The notes under the pieces: generated by a model
The model's input: the letters and a program-made list of their open reading frames with translations, nothing else
Database searches by the model: none
Told to the model about the DNA's origin: nothing
In this document: positions 43,319 to 53,272 of the stretch, piece by piece
How positions within the stretch are numbered: position 1 is the stretch's first letter
Layout: every line of letters begins with the position of its first letter
NCBI GenBank assembly: GCA_964457945.1
Contig: CAYWFX010000001.1
Span: forward strand, 190,867 to 254,866
DNA from: PHAA01 sp964457945
GTDB taxonomy: Bacteria > Bacillota > Syntrophomonadia > Syntrophomonadales > Syntrophomonadaceae
Length of the DNA: 64,000 nucleotides
Direction of reading: 5' to 3'
Made by a program: the position numbers and the translations under genes

Positions 43319-44680
43319 TTAATAGGGGATTTTGTTAGTTGGAGACCATATTTTCATCTCTCTGGCATTCTGGATTAATTCTTCGCGGAAATCCGGATGA
43401 GCAATACTTATGACCGCATCAGCCATACCCCAAATCGAACGGCCTTTCATATTAACCGCGCCGTATTCAGTTACTAAGTAGTGAACCAGAACCCGCGGGC
43501 AAGTAACAACAGCTCCCTGTGTTAAGAAAGGCCTAATTCGGGATTGTACCTGGCCTGATTTATCGGTAAAGGTTGAGTTGAAAGCCATGATTCCTTTGCC
43601 ATTTTTGGATTCCCAAGCACCTATATGAAAATCAAGTGAACCTCCGGTTCCGGATATCTGTCTTATTCCATTAGATTCTGAACACACCTGAGATAGGAGA
43701 TCTACCTCTATAATGTTGTTAATAGATATAACGTTGTCTTCCAGAGCTATATACTTGGGATTATTAGTATAATCGCAGTTATAAGCAGCAACCTGGGGAT
43801 TATGATCCAGGAATTCCTGGGTCTTTTTATTTCCGAAACAGAAGGTAAAACTACTCCGGCCTACATCCCTGGTCTTATATTTGTTAGTTATCTTCCCGGC
43901 TTCATACATGTCCACCATGGCATCGCAGAACATTTCCGTGTTAACTCCCAGATCTTTAAGATCCGATTGTGCTATCAATGCCCCGATAGTATTGGGTACC
44001 CCACCAATTCCTAACTGCAGACAGGCACGATTAGGAATCATAGGCATTATATGAGCTGCGATTTGCTTTTCGGTGTCGGTTGGTTCACCAGCTGGAGGCA
44101 TAGTAAATATCCGTTCGTCGCTTTCGATAATGAAATCTACATCTTTTATATTAATGCTTTCATTGGATCCACCCATGCAATAAGGGTTTTTTTCATTCAC
44201 TTCAACTATGACCATATCAGCATTTTTTAGGACTGCGTAAGTATCTGAACAAGCTATACCAAAATTAAAATTTCCATGCTTATCCATGGGACTTGTCATA
44301 ATACACATGATATTCTTTTTCAAAAATGGCTGTACCACTTCACCGCGGATCTTCCATAAATCATGGTATTGGGTAGGCACATAGGAAATGCGATTTTTGT
44401 CCCCCAGCATACGATCGACGCCACTATAGTGATTACTGTAATAGGTAAAGGTCTTCATTTCCGGGTCGTTCTTTACAACCTCAGGAAATCTTACCGATCC
44501 TGCAACATCAATAACCACATCCACCAGGTTTTCTTCACCAGCTCTTTGGGCCAGGGCTTTATCAAATTCAGCCGGGAATATGGCAAAATGTCCATAGGCT
44601 ACGTAATCACCTGATTTTACTTGCTGAGCTGCTTTTTGCGGAGAAATCAATTTGTTCTTGTACTCTTCCATAAATGTCAT
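43319..44680 (-). CDS. Acetyl-CoA hydrolase/transferase family CoA-transferase
   Basis: 453-aa CoA-transferase, first gene of the sigma-54-driven operon. The active-site Glu is in CSESNG, followed by RQISGTGGSLDF; LGIGGVPNTIGALI and the C-terminal WGMADAVISIAHP are family motifs. It probably activates a fatty acid by moving CoA from acetyl-CoA, so that the two downstream dehydrogenases can act. It is a paralogue of the gene at 12006. Confidence 0.87.
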   Translation of the reverse strand: MTFMEEYKNKLISPQKAAQQVKSGDYVAYGHFAIFPAEFDKALAQRAGEENLVDVVIDVAGSVRFPEVVKNDPEMKTFTYYSNHYSGVDRMLGDKNRISYVPTQYHDLWKIRGEVVQPFLKKNIMCIMTSPMDKHGNFNFGIACSDTYAVLKNADMVIVEVNEKNPYCMGGSNESINIKDVDFIIESDERIFTMPPAGEPTDTEKQIAAHIMPMIPNRACLQLGIGGVPNTIGALIAQSDLKDLGVNTEMFCDAMVDMYEAGKITNKYKTRDVGRSSFTFCFGNKKTQEFLDHNPQVAAYNCDYTNNPKYIALEDNVISINNIIEVDLLSQVCSESNGIRQISGTGGSLDFHIGAWESKNGKGIMAFNSTFTDKSGQVQSRIRPFLTQGAVVTCPRVLVHYLVTEYGAVNMKGRSIWGMADAVISIAHPDFREELIQNAREMKIWSPTNKIPY

Positions 44681-44875
44681 TCTAAATCCATCCTTTCACA
44701 ACATAAATTTGCGTAAATTAGTAATGCATTTTGTAGATTATATCGCCCCCCTATTTCATGCCTATATTTTTTCCATAACCGATCATGGTATCCGGCAAAA
44801 TGCGATCCTTTCATCCTGAACCCTTGTTTTTCACTTCAAGAATTGGAGACTCACATTGTCTAGCCATATGATAGA

Positions 44876-44890
44876 GCAATTATCGTGCCA
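44876..44890 (-). promoter_or_regulatory. Sigma-54 (-24/-12) promoter of the acyl-CoA/fix/etf operon
   Basis: The minus strand reads TGGCACGATAATTGC: TGGCAC, 5 nt, TTGC, an exact match to the core consensus. It lies about 195 bp before the CoA-transferase start and next to the activator gene. Confidence 0.85.
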
Positions 44891-44912
44891 ACAATTTTGA
44901 TATTTAGCCAAC

Positions 44913-44942
44913 AAAAAAAGGACCCCTCATAAAGGAGGTCCT
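44913..44942 (-). terminator. Terminator of the sigma-54 activator gene
   Basis: AGGACC/GGTCCT hairpin with a small bulge, followed by seven T on the minus strand. It insulates the activator transcript from the -24/-12 promoter just downstream. Confidence 0.72.
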
Positions 44943-45011
44943 CATCATGTTTGTATTTATTTAAGACAATTAATTAAGTTTCTCCGTCTTATTGTGATGT
45001 ATTCACCACAT

Positions 45012-45042
45012 TGTAGCATGGTGTATCTTCAGCTACGCTACA
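45012..45042. promoter_or_regulatory. Inverted-repeat activator site (UAS)
   Basis: TGTAGCATGGT at 45012-45022 and GCTACGCTACA at 45032-45042 are imperfect inverse complements (TGTAGC core) centred two helical turns apart, 120-165 bp upstream of the -24/-12 promoter. That is a standard place for a sigma-54 activator. A further CTACA follows at 45043-45047. Apart from these, 44681-45064 holds no gene. Confidence 0.65.
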
Positions 45043-45064
45043 CTACAGTTCGCAACACATTGAC

Positions 45065-47077
45065 TCAAACATTTATTTTGTAGTTTTTCATTTTGCGATA
45101 AATAGTACTCCTTGCAGCTCCCATATTTCGGGCTACATCACTAATATTACCCTTAAATTCATCCAGTAATCTTACGATTTCATCGCGTTCCATCTCCGCA
45201 CTAGCCTTCTGATTATATTTTCTGGCCTCTTCAAGGGTCACTCCCCTCATAATTTCATCAGAGCTCATCTCAGGTGGCTTTCTATCATAAAAAGATACAT
45301 TTTGAACCGGGCCATTTTTTTTTAAATAGGCTGGAAGAATATCTTCTGTAATGAGATTGCCCTCTGCAAATACAACCGCGTTTTCTATAACATTTCTAAG
45401 CTCTCTTGCATTTCCTGGCCAGTTATAAGCGCAAAGCATATGCATAGCAGCATCACTTATGCTTAATACGTCCCGTTTGAACTGACTGCACAAGGTCTGG
45501 ATGAAAAATCTGGTAATAGGGGGTATATCAAGTATCCTCTCTCTCAGGGGAGGCAATTCGATACTTATTACATTTAGCCGGTAAAATAGATCTTCACGGA
45601 ACCTGCCCATACTCACCTCAGTTTTCAGCTTTCGGTTCGTTGCCGCAATAATTCTGACATCCACTTTTTTGGGAATAGAACTGCCTATGCGCGTAATCAT
45701 TTTATCCTGCAGGAATCTGAGCAAATTGACCTGCATATCAAAAGGCATTTCTCCAATTTCATCCAGGAACACAGTACCCCCGTCACCCATTTCCAGTTTT
45801 CCTATACCTCCGCCTTTCTTAGCACCGGTAAATGATCCGTCTTCATACCCAAACAGTTCACTCTGCAACAGTTCCTTAGGTATAGCCCCACAATTAATAG
45901 CCACAAAAGGACCGTTTAACCCGCTTTCATCATGTATAGCTCGAGCTACCAGTTCTTTACCTGTACCACTTTCACCCTCAATAAGTACGCTGGAAGAAAC
46001 CCGTGCTGCTCTTATAGATAATTTCTTTATTTCGATCCATTTTTCGCTGTGTCCAACCAGATTATGAAAATTAGAACTGTCATCCCCATACGTACCGGTA
46101 AAGACATACTGATGGTCTGATTTCGTTTCACCCTCTACAACAAAACCTAGAACTGTCTGCTGAGATCCATCGGGATTTTTGGTTATACGTCTCCGTACTA
46201 ACGAACATGGAACTAAACCCCGGGCACCCTTTAGAGAAAATTTATTAATAAATTCATTGGGATTACTTGACAGAAGATTTGAAAGTACCACCCGGTCATC
46301 AGCCAGGATATTACCCAAGAATTCTCCGATCAAAGATTCTCTATCATTGACTCCCAGCAGGTTCAAAGCACTTTGGTTAACGTTAATAATATTGTCTTTG
46401 GCATCAACAACAAAAAAACCATCACTAAAAAAATCAATAATGGAGGAACAGGTATTATGGTAAATGTGAGTAATTTCAGATTGCTCTGATTTATAATCAA
46501 TTTGATTTTTAATTACCTTAACGCCCAGCTTAAGTGTCTGTAATACACCACCTGGCAGTGCAGTTGAAAAATTGTAAACTGCCAGAATACCTATAATTCT
46601 ATCTTTAATGTCGTGAACCGGTACTGCTGCACCATTAGCTGAATGGTAACAATGGCAATAATGTTCCGAGCCTTTTACTTCTACTAACTTGTCCGTAACC
46701 AGAGCTGTTCCAATCGCATTAGTACCAATATCAACTTCACTAAAACGAAGCCCCAAAAGTTCATAATATTGGGTATCACCAGCCACTTCCACAATGTAAC
46801 CATCTTGATCTGACAGTACCACAAAATCAAGTCCTGCGACTTCACTGATATCTCTCATAATAGGCCTGGCAAGTGATATAAGCTGCACATTTTCCACCAG
46901 CTTGGCCTGTAGCATACGGTTGGGTAACTGGTGCCGATGTTTGGCAAAGGGATCAATTCCCCGGCTTCTCTGCCAGGATTCTAAAATTTCAGGTCTGATA
47001 CTTCCCTCTAAAATAATACCTTCATTAACGAAACCAGCCCATGCTTTATGAACATCAGAATTCAAAGTGGCATTCAT
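45065..47077 (-). CDS. Sigma-54-dependent activator with GAF and PAS domains (AcoR-like)
   Basis: 670-aa activator. GAF-like sensor (about 50-190; GTALVTDKLVEVKGSEHYCH), PAS domain (about 210-310; DGFFVVDAKDNIINVNQSAL), AAA+ core (about 330-560; Walker A GESGTGKE, loop GSFTGA in place of GAFTGA, FREDLFYRLNV) and Fis-type HTH at the end (ISDVARNMGAARSTIYRKMK). ATG at 47077, 11 nt after GGAGG. It lies next to the -24/-12 promoter and the inverted repeat, so it should switch on the acyl-CoA oxidation operon in response to a small ligand, perhaps an acid or its CoA ester. Confidence 0.92.
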   Translation of the reverse strand: MNATLNSDVHKAWAGFVNEGIILEGSIRPEILESWQRSRGIDPFAKHRHQLPNRMLQAKLVENVQLISLARPIMRDISEVAGLDFVVLSDQDGYIVEVAGDTQYYELLGLRFSEVDIGTNAIGTALVTDKLVEVKGSEHYCHCYHSANGAAVPVHDIKDRIIGILAVYNFSTALPGGVLQTLKLGVKVIKNQIDYKSEQSEITHIYHNTCSSIIDFFSDGFFVVDAKDNIINVNQSALNLLGVNDRESLIGEFLGNILADDRVVLSNLLSSNPNEFINKFSLKGARGLVPCSLVRRRITKNPDGSQQTVLGFVVEGETKSDHQYVFTGTYGDDSSNFHNLVGHSEKWIEIKKLSIRAARVSSSVLIEGESGTGKELVARAIHDESGLNGPFVAINCGAIPKELLQSELFGYEDGSFTGAKKGGGIGKLEMGDGGTVFLDEIGEMPFDMQVNLLRFLQDKMITRIGSSIPKKVDVRIIAATNRKLKTEVSMGRFREDLFYRLNVISIELPPLRERILDIPPITRFFIQTLCSQFKRDVLSISDAAMHMLCAYNWPGNARELRNVIENAVVFAEGNLITEDILPAYLKKNGPVQNVSFYDRKPPEMSSDEIMRGVTLEEARKYNQKASAEMERDEIVRLLDEFKGNISDVARNMGAARSTIYRKMKNYKINV

Positions 47078-47281
47078 ATCTATTTCAGCCTCCAATCAAC
47101 ACCGTACAAATATTAGTTGATGCCTATACTAATGTTATACAGTTTTTTATAGCGGTTTACAACTTTGAAAGGATAACCAAGGTTGATAGATGTTAATCCT
47201 CAGCATATTTCGTATAAAAACGGGCCATTATACAACTAGTTCGTTCTCTGTGATGAAATCTCTACAGATGGAGGTATTGCC

Positions 47282-48166
47282 ATGAATATAATAGAGATTA
47301 GTAAGCTAACCAAGTATTACGGGAAATCGAGAGGAATAGTTGATGTTAGTTTTAATGTAGAAGAGGGAGAGATTTTCGGCTTTATAGGACCTAATGGCGC
47401 TGGAAAATCGACCACAATTCGCACCTTGCTTTCACTAATTTATCCAACCAGTGGCTCAGCTAAAATATTTGGTAGGGACTGTATTAAAGAAGGACGGGAA
47501 ATTAGGCAACATATAGGATATCTCCCTTCAGAAGTTTTCTATTATGACAATATGAAGGTTATTGATTTATTGAAATATTCCGCTAGTTTCTACCCTAAGG
47601 CCAACAAGAATCGCATATCCGAATTAGCAAAAATAATGGATTTAGATTTAAACAGAAAAATTGACGACCTCTCCTACGGTAATAAAAAGAAAGTAGGTAT
47701 TGTTCAAGGTTTATTACACAGTCCTAAACTAATTATATTAGATGAACCGACGGGTGGATTAGATCCCCTTATGCAAAATAGGTTTTTTGAGCTTATTCAT
47801 GCAGAAAAGGAAAAAGGGACCACGGTTCTTTTCTCGTCTCACATCTTAAGCGAAGTTCAGAAGATTTGTACACGGGTGGGGATTATTAAAGAAGGTAAAA
47901 TGATTAGGGTGGATGATATTAAAACCCTCGAACATACAAATCACAAGAAATTTAAAATAGAAATGCAGGAAGAAATTCCAGCCGAGTATTTCAATATGAC
48001 TGGGGTAAATAACCTAGATATTAATGCCAAAGCCGCCACTTTTATTTTTAGTGGCGATATTAATAAAATCGTCGCAAAACTATATGAACGTAAAGTCATT
48101 AATCTTATTGTTGAAGAGCCTTCTTTAGAGGAGATTTTCCTGCACTATTATGAGAAGGAAGGATAA
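47282..48166 (+). CDS. ABC transporter ATP-binding protein
   Basis: 294-aa ATPase subunit. Walker A GPNGAGKST, signature LSYGNKKKVGIVQGL (degenerate LSGGQ), Walker B LIILDEPTGGLDPLM and H-loop SSHILSEV are intact. The C-terminal 70 residues form the extension seen in antibiotic or lantibiotic exporters. GGAGG is 7 nt before the ATG. Two permease genes follow, 3 nt and 25 nt apart. Confidence 0.92.
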   Translation: MNIIEISKLTKYYGKSRGIVDVSFNVEEGEIFGFIGPNGAGKSTTIRTLLSLIYPTSGSAKIFGRDCIKEGREIRQHIGYLPSEVFYYDNMKVIDLLKYSASFYPKANKNRISELAKIMDLDLNRKIDDLSYGNKKKVGIVQGLLHSPKLIILDEPTGGLDPLMQNRFFELIHAEKEKGTTVLFSSHILSEVQKICTRVGIIKEGKMIRVDDIKTLEHTNHKKFKIEMQEEIPAEYFNMTGVNNLDINAKAATFIFSGDINKIVAKLYERKVINLIVEEPSLEEIFLHYYEKEG

Positions 48167-48169
48167 ATC

Positions 48170-48967
48170 ATGAATATTTATTTTCATGAACTAAAAATGT
48201 CGGTTAGATCATTAGTTTATTGGACTTTTGGTATGCTTATGGCACTTATATTTTTCATGCTCATGTTTCCTGCTATATCCCAGGATGCTGCCCTGATGAA
48301 TCAATTAATAAGTAAATTCCCGCCAGAGCTTACTAGGGCATTAGGGCTAACAACCTTGGATTTATCAACGGTCTTAGGATATTATGGTTATCTATTTTTA
48401 TTTATTCTTCTTATTGGTTCAGTTTACGCAATGAAATCAGGCATGTCAGTTTTATCTGAAGAAATCAGAGCCAAAACTGCTGATTTTTTATTATCCAAGC
48501 CCATTTCACGAAATGTAATTGTGACTGCCAAGATCATAAGTGTTCTTTCACTTTTAGTTCTTCAGACAGTTATTTATATCATTGGCGCATTCATGGTTGT
48601 AAATCTTACTACCAGTCAAGTCTTTGATAAAACGACATTTCTGCTGATAAATCTGAGCTTACTCCTGGTACAATTATTTTTTGCAGCTTTAGGGTTATTA
48701 CTGTCTGTGATTTTACGAAAGATTAAGACTGTGTTACCAATTGCTCTCGGTATCGTTTTTGGTTTTTATGTTCTGCAAATGTTGAATCAATCCCTAACTG
48801 ATTCATATTTGGCATATATAACGCCTTTTGCTTACTTCGATATTCCGAAGATTGTTGCGACTGGTGCTTATGAATCTATTTATTTAATCATTGACACTTT
48901 CATGATTCTTGGTTTCACGATACTTACCTATATTATCTATAATAAAAAGGATATGCCATCAATCTAA
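48170..48967 (+). CDS. ABC transporter permease, subunit 1
   Basis: 265 aa with six hydrophobic segments, ABC-2 type. ADFLLSKPISRNVIVTAKII is the cytoplasmic coupling region of this permease class. It is similar in layout to the next gene, suggesting gene duplication and a heterodimeric channel. The substrate is unknown. Confidence 0.85.
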   Translation: MNIYFHELKMSVRSLVYWTFGMLMALIFFMLMFPAISQDAALMNQLISKFPPELTRALGLTTLDLSTVLGYYGYLFLFILLIGSVYAMKSGMSVLSEEIRAKTADFLLSKPISRNVIVTAKIISVLSLLVLQTVIYIIGAFMVVNLTTSQVFDKTTFLLINLSLLLVQLFFAALGLLLSVILRKIKTVLPIALGIVFGFYVLQMLNQSLTDSYLAYITPFAYFDIPKIVATGAYESIYLIIDTFMILGFTILTYIIYNKKDMPSI

Positions 48968-48992
48968 TATGGATGGGAAGGAGTTTTTCAGT

Positions 48993-49787
48993 ATGAATAT
49001 TGTATTAAGAGAGCTTCGTGCTAATCTAAAATCACTTATTGTATGGTGTGTTAGCATGGCTTTACTCATTTATGCAGGAATGGTTAAATATTCTGGCATT
49101 GCAGCGGTTGGTCAGAGCGCCAATGAGCTCGTTAACCAGTTACCGGAAGCCATGAAGAGCATATTAGGTATGAATTCCTTGGATTTAACCTCGATATCTG
49201 GATATTACGGAATGTTCTTCCTATATTTTATGTTATTAGGCAGCACATTTGCGGTAATGCTGGGTGCAATTATTATCTCTAAAGAGGAAAGAGATAAGAC
49301 TGCTGATTTTTTATTAGTAAAACCCATTTTAAGAAGTAAAGTTATTACCGCCAAGCTAATCGCAACCCTCATAAACTTAGCTGTCTTTAACATAGTTACT
49401 CTTTTGGCATCTTTTTTCTTTGTAGCCATGTTTAATAAGGGCGAGCCTATCAACGCCCAGATCATTTATCTGATGATTGCATTATTCATTTTGGAGGTCT
49501 TATTTGCATCAATAGGAGTAGTAATTTCCGCTCTTACCATAAACACCAACAATGCTACTTCTTTGGCAACAACACTTCTTTTAACCATGTTTGTATTGTC
49601 TGCTGCCATTGATATCTATGATAAGATTAGTTTCCTGAAATATTTTACACCCTTCAAATACTTCCAAACTGCTCAAGTTATGAGAGGCTCCTTTGATCCT
49701 TTTTTCTTATTTTTATCTGCAGTTATACTAATTGCATGTATAGTTCTCACCTACACTATTTTCCAGAAACGAGATATTCACATTTAA
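48993..49787 (+). CDS. ABC transporter permease, subunit 2
   Basis: 264 aa, six hydrophobic segments; paralogue of subunit 1 (shared DLTSISGYYGMFFLYFMLLG and KTADFLLVKPILRSKVITAK). ATG at 48993, 9 nt after AAGGAG; the longer frame overlaps the preceding gene and is not used. No terminator is obvious before the convergent pyruvate carboxylase gene. Confidence 0.85.
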   Translation: MNIVLRELRANLKSLIVWCVSMALLIYAGMVKYSGIAAVGQSANELVNQLPEAMKSILGMNSLDLTSISGYYGMFFLYFMLLGSTFAVMLGAIIISKEERDKTADFLLVKPILRSKVITAKLIATLINLAVFNIVTLLASFFFVAMFNKGEPINAQIIYLMIALFILEVLFASIGVVISALTINTNNATSLATTLLLTMFVLSAAIDIYDKISFLKYFTPFKYFQTAQVMRGSFDPFFLFLSAVILIACIVLTYTIFQKRDIHI

Positions 49788-49810
49788 TATATGGTATCTA
49801 GCTGTTTAAG

Positions 49811-52800
49811 CTATTCTATCTGCATTAATAACTCTCTATTTTTAACTTGCTGGCCTTCTTTTACTGTTACACTTGTCACTTTGCCACTAAGTGGAGCTGC
49901 AATTTGGGTCTCCATTTTCATGGCTTCAATTATAATTAGGCTTTGACCAGCTTTTACCATATCTCCATCTTTGACGAGTATTTTGGCAACTGTTCCAGGA
50001 ATGCTGGCACCTATCTCTTTTTTATTGTCTGGATCTGCGAGTACAGTCGATGAAATTACTTCACCTTTTTGATAGCCTTTGTCAAATACGCTTATTTCTC
50101 TTTGGTTTCCATTTACCTCAAAATATATTTTTCTAAATCCTTCTTTATTAACTTTTCCTATATTAACAAGTTTGACAATAAATATTTTTCCTTCTTCAAC
50201 TTCAACTTCTCGGGTTTCTCCCTGGCTTATTCCATCGAAAAATACCGGGCTATTCATTCTGCTTAGATCACCATATTCTTTTTTAAATTCTAAATAATCT
50301 TCAAATACTTTTGGATATAGTGCATAACTTAAAACATCTTTCATTTCTGCTTTGATATTATATTTTTGCTTAAGAAGTATATTTATTAAATCAAAATCAG
50401 TTGGTTCTAATAATTCTCCCGGACGGCAGGTGATAGGCTTCTTACCCTTTAGAACCACCTTTTGCAGTTTTTTAGGGAAACCACCCACAGGCTGCCCCAT
50501 CATACCTTCAAAGTAAGCTTCGGCTGAATCAGGAAATGCTAAATCCTTTCCTTTTTCAATTATATTTTCTGGAGTTAAATCATTCTTGACCATGAATATG
50601 GCTAGATCTCCAACCATTTTGGACGAAGGTGTAACCTTTACAATGTCTCCCAGCATATCGTTGACGGTTTTATACATTTCTTTTACTTCTTTAAACTTAT
50701 GCCCCAGTCCAAAACTCTCCACCTGCGGTTTCAAATTGGAATATTGGCCACCTGGTATTTCATATTTATAAACTTCAGCAGTTCCCGATTTTAAACCTGA
50801 CTCAAATTGGTCATATATTGGTCTTATATCACTCCAATAGTCAGCAATTTCTTGGATTTCGTCTAAATTAATTCTAGTAGCCCGGGTGGTGTTTTCCAGT
50901 GCTGCTACCACTGAATTCAGAGCCGGTTGGCTGGTTAGCCCTGACATGCTGTTAAATGCAGTATCAACTATATCTACTCCGGCTTCTGCAGCCATAAGCA
51001 GGGTAGCTACTCCATTGCCACTGGTGTCATGGGTATGCAGATGAATGGGTATAGATATTTCGTTTTTCAATGCTTTAATTAGTTTTTCGGCAGCATATGG
51101 TTTCAGAAGGCCTGACATATCCTTAATCCCTAAAATGTGAGCCCCCATTTTTTCTATTTCTTTGGCAGTTTGAACATAATAATTCAATGAATATTTATCT
51201 TTGTTTTCATCCAAAATGTCACCCGTATAGCAAATACAGGCCTCAGCAATTTTACCAGTTTTTAAGGTTTCATCAATTGCTATTTCCATTCCCTTTAACC
51301 AATTTAATGAATCAAATATTCTAAATATATCAATACCGGAATTTGCTGACTCTCTTATAAAAGCTCTAACCACATTATCGGGATAATTAGTATAGCCAAC
51401 TGTATTGGCCCCTCTAATTAACATTTGAAACATTATATTCGGTATTTTATTACGCAGTTCGGTTAGCCTCGCCCATGGGCACTCGTTTAAGAAACGATAG
51501 GCAACATCAAATGTAGCGCCTCCCCACATTTCCAGTGAAAATAAATCCTTTCCCAAATGGGCAGTTGCTTCTGCAATCCTCAACATGTCAACGGTCCGAA
51601 CTCTGGTGGCCATTAATGATTGATGAGCATCCCGCATGCTGGTATCTGTCAGTAATAATTTGTTTTGGGCTTTGATCCAGTCAACAACCCCTTGTGGACC
51701 TTCCTTATCTAAAATCTGTTTGGTGCCCACTAGTTTATCATGACTATGAAACTTGGGAATCCTAGGCACATCATAATCTTTCGCAACCTTACTTTCATTA
51801 ACAACTTTTTCCCCAATAAATTTCAATATAGTAGCTTCATGATCTTCTTTGGGCGTTATATCAAAAAGTTCTGGTGTAGAATCTAGAAAACCAGTATCAC
51901 ATTCGCCCTTGATAAATTTGGGGTGAGAAAGAACATTGAGTAGAAATGCTTCATTGGTCTTAACTCCACCAATAACAGCTTCCCGCAATGCACGCTTGGA
52001 TTTATTTATGGTATCTTCGAAAGTTCTTGAGCTCGAGGTTATTTTAACCAGTAAGCTATCATAGTAAGGGCTAATTATTGAACCAGTGTAACCATTGCCG
52101 CCATCCAGTCTTATCCCAAAACCTGATCCTGTCCTATATACATCAATTTTACCGGTATCAGGAGCGAAACTATTGGTCGGGTCTTCAGTTGTCACTCTAC
52201 ATTGTATGGCATATCCTCTAGCCTTTATGGCAGTTTGACTAGTGATACCGATTTTTTTGGAATTTAATTTATAACCTTGAGCAATTAGAATTTGACTCTG
52301 AACAATATCAATTCCGGTTACCATTTCAGTAACTGTATGTTCAACCTGAATTCTGGGGTTCATTTCTATGAAGTAATGATTTCCCTGATTATCCAATAGA
52401 AATTCAACTGTACCTGCACTTCTATAGTTAACTGACTGAGCAATTTTAATGGCATCCGCGCAAATTGCCTGTCTCTTATCTTCCGAAATTGCTATGGCCG
52501 GTGTAAATTCAATCACTTTTTGATGACGCCGTTGAATAGAACAATCTCTTTCATATAAATGAACAATATTCCCATAATTGTCACCCAGGATTTGAACTTC
52601 AATATGTTTGGGACGCTCCAGATATTTTTCTACAAAAATATCATCAATTCCAAAGGCCTTTTTGGCTTCATTTTTACAACTATGAAATTCCTTCAGCAAA
52701 TCAGTTTCGCTTCTGACAATTCTCATGCCTCTGCCGCCACCACCTGCGGATGCTTTTAGCATAATCGGGTAAGAACATTTTTCAGCAAACTTAAGGGCTT

Positions 52801-53236
52801 CTTTGTCCGATCTGATAGGCTTTTCAACCCCCGGAATGGTAGGCACACCTATACTTTGGGCAATGATTTTCGACTTAATCTTATCCCCTAATTTATCCAT
52901 CATTTCTGGAGTTGGTCCTATAAATTCAATTCCTGATTCGATACACTTTTTGGCAAATTCAGGATTTTCGGATAGAAATCCATATCCAGGGTGAATAGCA
53001 TCCACCCCCTTTTTAATTGCCAGACTAATGATCTCTTCTATACTTAAATAGGCTTCAACTGGACCTTTATTATTGCCAATTAAATATGATTCATCAGATT
53101 TGGTTCTAAATAATCCCAGCTTATCTTCTTTTGAATAAACCGAAACCGTTCTAATACCTAATTCATGGCATGCTCGAATTATGCGTATTGCAATTTCGCC
53201 TCGGTTTGCAATTAACACTTTTTTGAAAGTTTTAAT
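49811..53236 (-). CDS. pyc: Pyruvate carboxylase
   Basis: Biotin enzyme forming oxaloacetate from pyruvate, bicarbonate and ATP, 1141 aa (family about 1145-1150). Biotin carboxylase domain about 1-460 (VLIANRGEIAIRIIRAC, GGGGRGMRIV, YFIEMNPRIQVEHTVTE). Carboxyltransferase about 530-800 (LLTDTSMRDAHQSLMATR, WGGATFDVAYRFL, the metal-site HLHTHDTSGN). Biotinyl-Lys is in IIEAMKMETQIAAP at the end. The only well-placed start is ATT at 53236, 7 nt after GGAGG and just after an in-frame stop; it yields the family N-terminus MKTFKKVLIANRGE. GTG at 53218 is an alternative without a ribosome site. Confidence 0.95.
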   Translation of the reverse strand: MKTFKKVLIANRGEIAIRIIRACHELGIRTVSVYSKEDKLGLFRTKSDESYLIGNNKGPVEAYLSIEEIISLAIKKGVDAIHPGYGFLSENPEFAKKCIESGIEFIGPTPEMMDKLGDKIKSKIIAQSIGVPTIPGVEKPIRSDKEALKFAEKCSYPIMLKASAGGGGRGMRIVRSETDLLKEFHSCKNEAKKAFGIDDIFVEKYLERPKHIEVQILGDNYGNIVHLYERDCSIQRRHQKVIEFTPAIAISEDKRQAICADAIKIAQSVNYRSAGTVEFLLDNQGNHYFIEMNPRIQVEHTVTEMVTGIDIVQSQILIAQGYKLNSKKIGITSQTAIKARGYAIQCRVTTEDPTNSFAPDTGKIDVYRTGSGFGIRLDGGNGYTGSIISPYYDSLLVKITSSSRTFEDTINKSKRALREAVIGGVKTNEAFLLNVLSHPKFIKGECDTGFLDSTPELFDITPKEDHEATILKFIGEKVVNESKVAKDYDVPRIPKFHSHDKLVGTKQILDKEGPQGVVDWIKAQNKLLLTDTSMRDAHQSLMATRVRTVDMLRIAEATAHLGKDLFSLEMWGGATFDVAYRFLNECPWARLTELRNKIPNIMFQMLIRGANTVGYTNYPDNVVRAFIRESANSGIDIFRIFDSLNWLKGMEIAIDETLKTGKIAEACICYTGDILDENKDKYSLNYYVQTAKEIEKMGAHILGIKDMSGLLKPYAAEKLIKALKNEISIPIHLHTHDTSGNGVATLLMAAEAGVDIVDTAFNSMSGLTSQPALNSVVAALENTTRATRINLDEIQEIADYWSDIRPIYDQFESGLKSGTAEVYKYEIPGGQYSNLKPQVESFGLGHKFKEVKEMYKTVNDMLGDIVKVTPSSKMVGDLAIFMVKNDLTPENIIEKGKDLAFPDSAEAYFEGMMGQPVGGFPKKLQKVVLKGKKPITCRPGELLEPTDFDLINILLKQKYNIKAEMKDVLSYALYPKVFEDYLEFKKEYGDLSRMNSPVFFDGISQGETREVEVEEGKIFIVKLVNIGKVNKEGFRKIYFEVNGNQREISVFDKGYQKGEVISSTVLADPDNKKEIGASIPGTVAKILVKDGDMVKAGQSLIIIEAMKMETQIAAPLSGKVTSVTVKEGQQVKNRELLMQIE

Positions 53237-53272
53237 ACTAACGCCTCCTCATATATTTTGCACATCCGCACT

